Origin: Candidatus Aalborgicola danicus
Lineage (GTDB): Bacteria; Pseudomonadota; Gammaproteobacteria; Burkholderiales; Burkholderiaceae_C
Reading direction: 5' to 3'
DNA length: 14,103 nt
Assembly (NCBI GenBank): GCA_016703945.1
Contig: JADJBC010000031.1
Coordinates: 1 to 14,103 of the forward strand
Shown: positions 13,872-14,103 of the stretch, in pieces
Numbering within the stretch: the stretch's first letter is position 1
Layout: every line of letters begins with the position of its first letter
Notes under the pieces: generated by a model
The model's database searches: none
What the model saw: only the letters and a program-made list of their open reading frames with translations
Told to the model about the DNA's origin: nothing
Translations under genes and position numbers: made by a program

Positions 13872-14103
13872 TTAATGGGGTGGCAAGGGCCAGCGGGCGT
13901 ATTTCTTCTCGATGGCCCGTGTGGTGCCGTCACGCACCATACCAAGCAGGGCGGCATTGAGCCGGTCAACCAGTGGCGTTGGCACGTCCGCATGGCAGGC
14001 CAAGTACAGATCCACCTTGGAAAGCCAGGACGGGAACCACTTTGCCGGTCCAGTCGTGCTGCGCGACCAGCAGCGCCCCCGAACCACACTGGCGGCCCAA
14101 AGG
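13872..14103 (-). CDS. 3' end of a periplasmic substrate-binding-type protein (partial)
   Basis: The last part of a gene that continues past the right edge. The stretch VDLYLACHADVPTPLVDRLN followed by AALLGMVRDGTTRAIEKKYA is typical of the C-terminus of SBP family 3 (amino-acid-type ABC solute-binding proteins and related sensors), where a final helix follows a conserved D/E-LYLA strand. Upstream of about 14026 the better protein-like reading is in another frame (GALLVAQHDWTGKVVPVLAF), joining KVDLYLA if one C is removed at about 14020-14030, so a one-base shift is likely. The ligand is unknown. Confidence 0.65.
   Translation of the reverse strand, partial: LWAASVVRGRCWSRSTTGPAKWFPSWLSKVDLYLACHADVPTPLVDRLNAALLGMVRDGTTRAIEKKYARWPLPPH

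Noticed and set aside
1..14103. tRNA, rRNA, CRISPR, insertion sequence, phage or anti-phage defence genes
   Set aside because: Reading both strands gave no cloverleaf or rRNA-like segment, no spaced direct-repeat array, and no transposase, integrase or recognised defence domain.

Overview
The window looks like a chromosomal stretch of a GC-rich betaproteobacterium, most likely Burkholderiales/Comamonadaceae (Rhodoferax/Curvibacter/Polaromonas-like). I infer this from codon use, from the gene families present (CHASE3-PAS hybrid kinase, PHB-depolymerase-type esterase, PA2169-type bundle protein) and from an intergenic repeat resembling ones I associate with that family. No database search was possible. 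I see no rRNA, tRNA, CRISPR array, transposase, phage or defence gene.

Layout. 1-2801 (-) is a large membrane-bound hybrid histidine kinase (CHASE3, three PAS, HisKA, HATPase, start of a receiver) running off the left edge. A repeat-bearing intergenic stretch follows. Then come an OsmB-like glycine-zipper lipoprotein (+), a perfect 20-bp terminator hairpin shared with a convergent CsbD gene (-), a PRC-barrel gene (-) and a GDP-mannose-pyrophosphorylase-like sugar nucleotidyltransferase (-). A divergent secreted beta/gamma-crystallin plus glycine-zipper protein (+) follows. Next are a secreted DUF885 putative metallopeptidase (-) and a PHB-depolymerase-family esterase (-), probably cotranscribed, with a possible 12-codon leader ORF ahead of the esterase. 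After about 600 bp of GC-rich gene-free sequence lie a PA2169/DUF2383-type four-helix protein and a small AsmA-like protein (+, probable operon) and a terminator. The right end holds a coiled-coil protein (-), an RcnB-like protein with a damaged N-terminus (-), an orphan 3' gene tail (+), a small secreted proline-rich protein (+) and the 3' end of a periplasmic substrate-binding-type gene (-).

How the genes fit together. Much of 3157-6793 and 10431-13829 resembles an envelope/osmotic-stress set (OsmB-like, CsbD, PRC-barrel, crystallin, PA2169, AsmA-like, RcnB-like). They are mostly single-gene units separated by hairpins, so they may form a functional neighbourhood rather than one operon. Three of them carry glycine-zipper-like segments.

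Quality caveat. At least four conserved genes (kinase, crystallin, AsmA-like, coiled-coil), and probably the edge substrate-binding gene, are broken by 1-2 base shifts, mostly in or next to homopolymer runs. The reading frames resume cleanly on the other side. Sequencing or assembly error is the simplest explanation, so I annotate these as single genes with frame disruptions. I found no convincing new multi-gene system.
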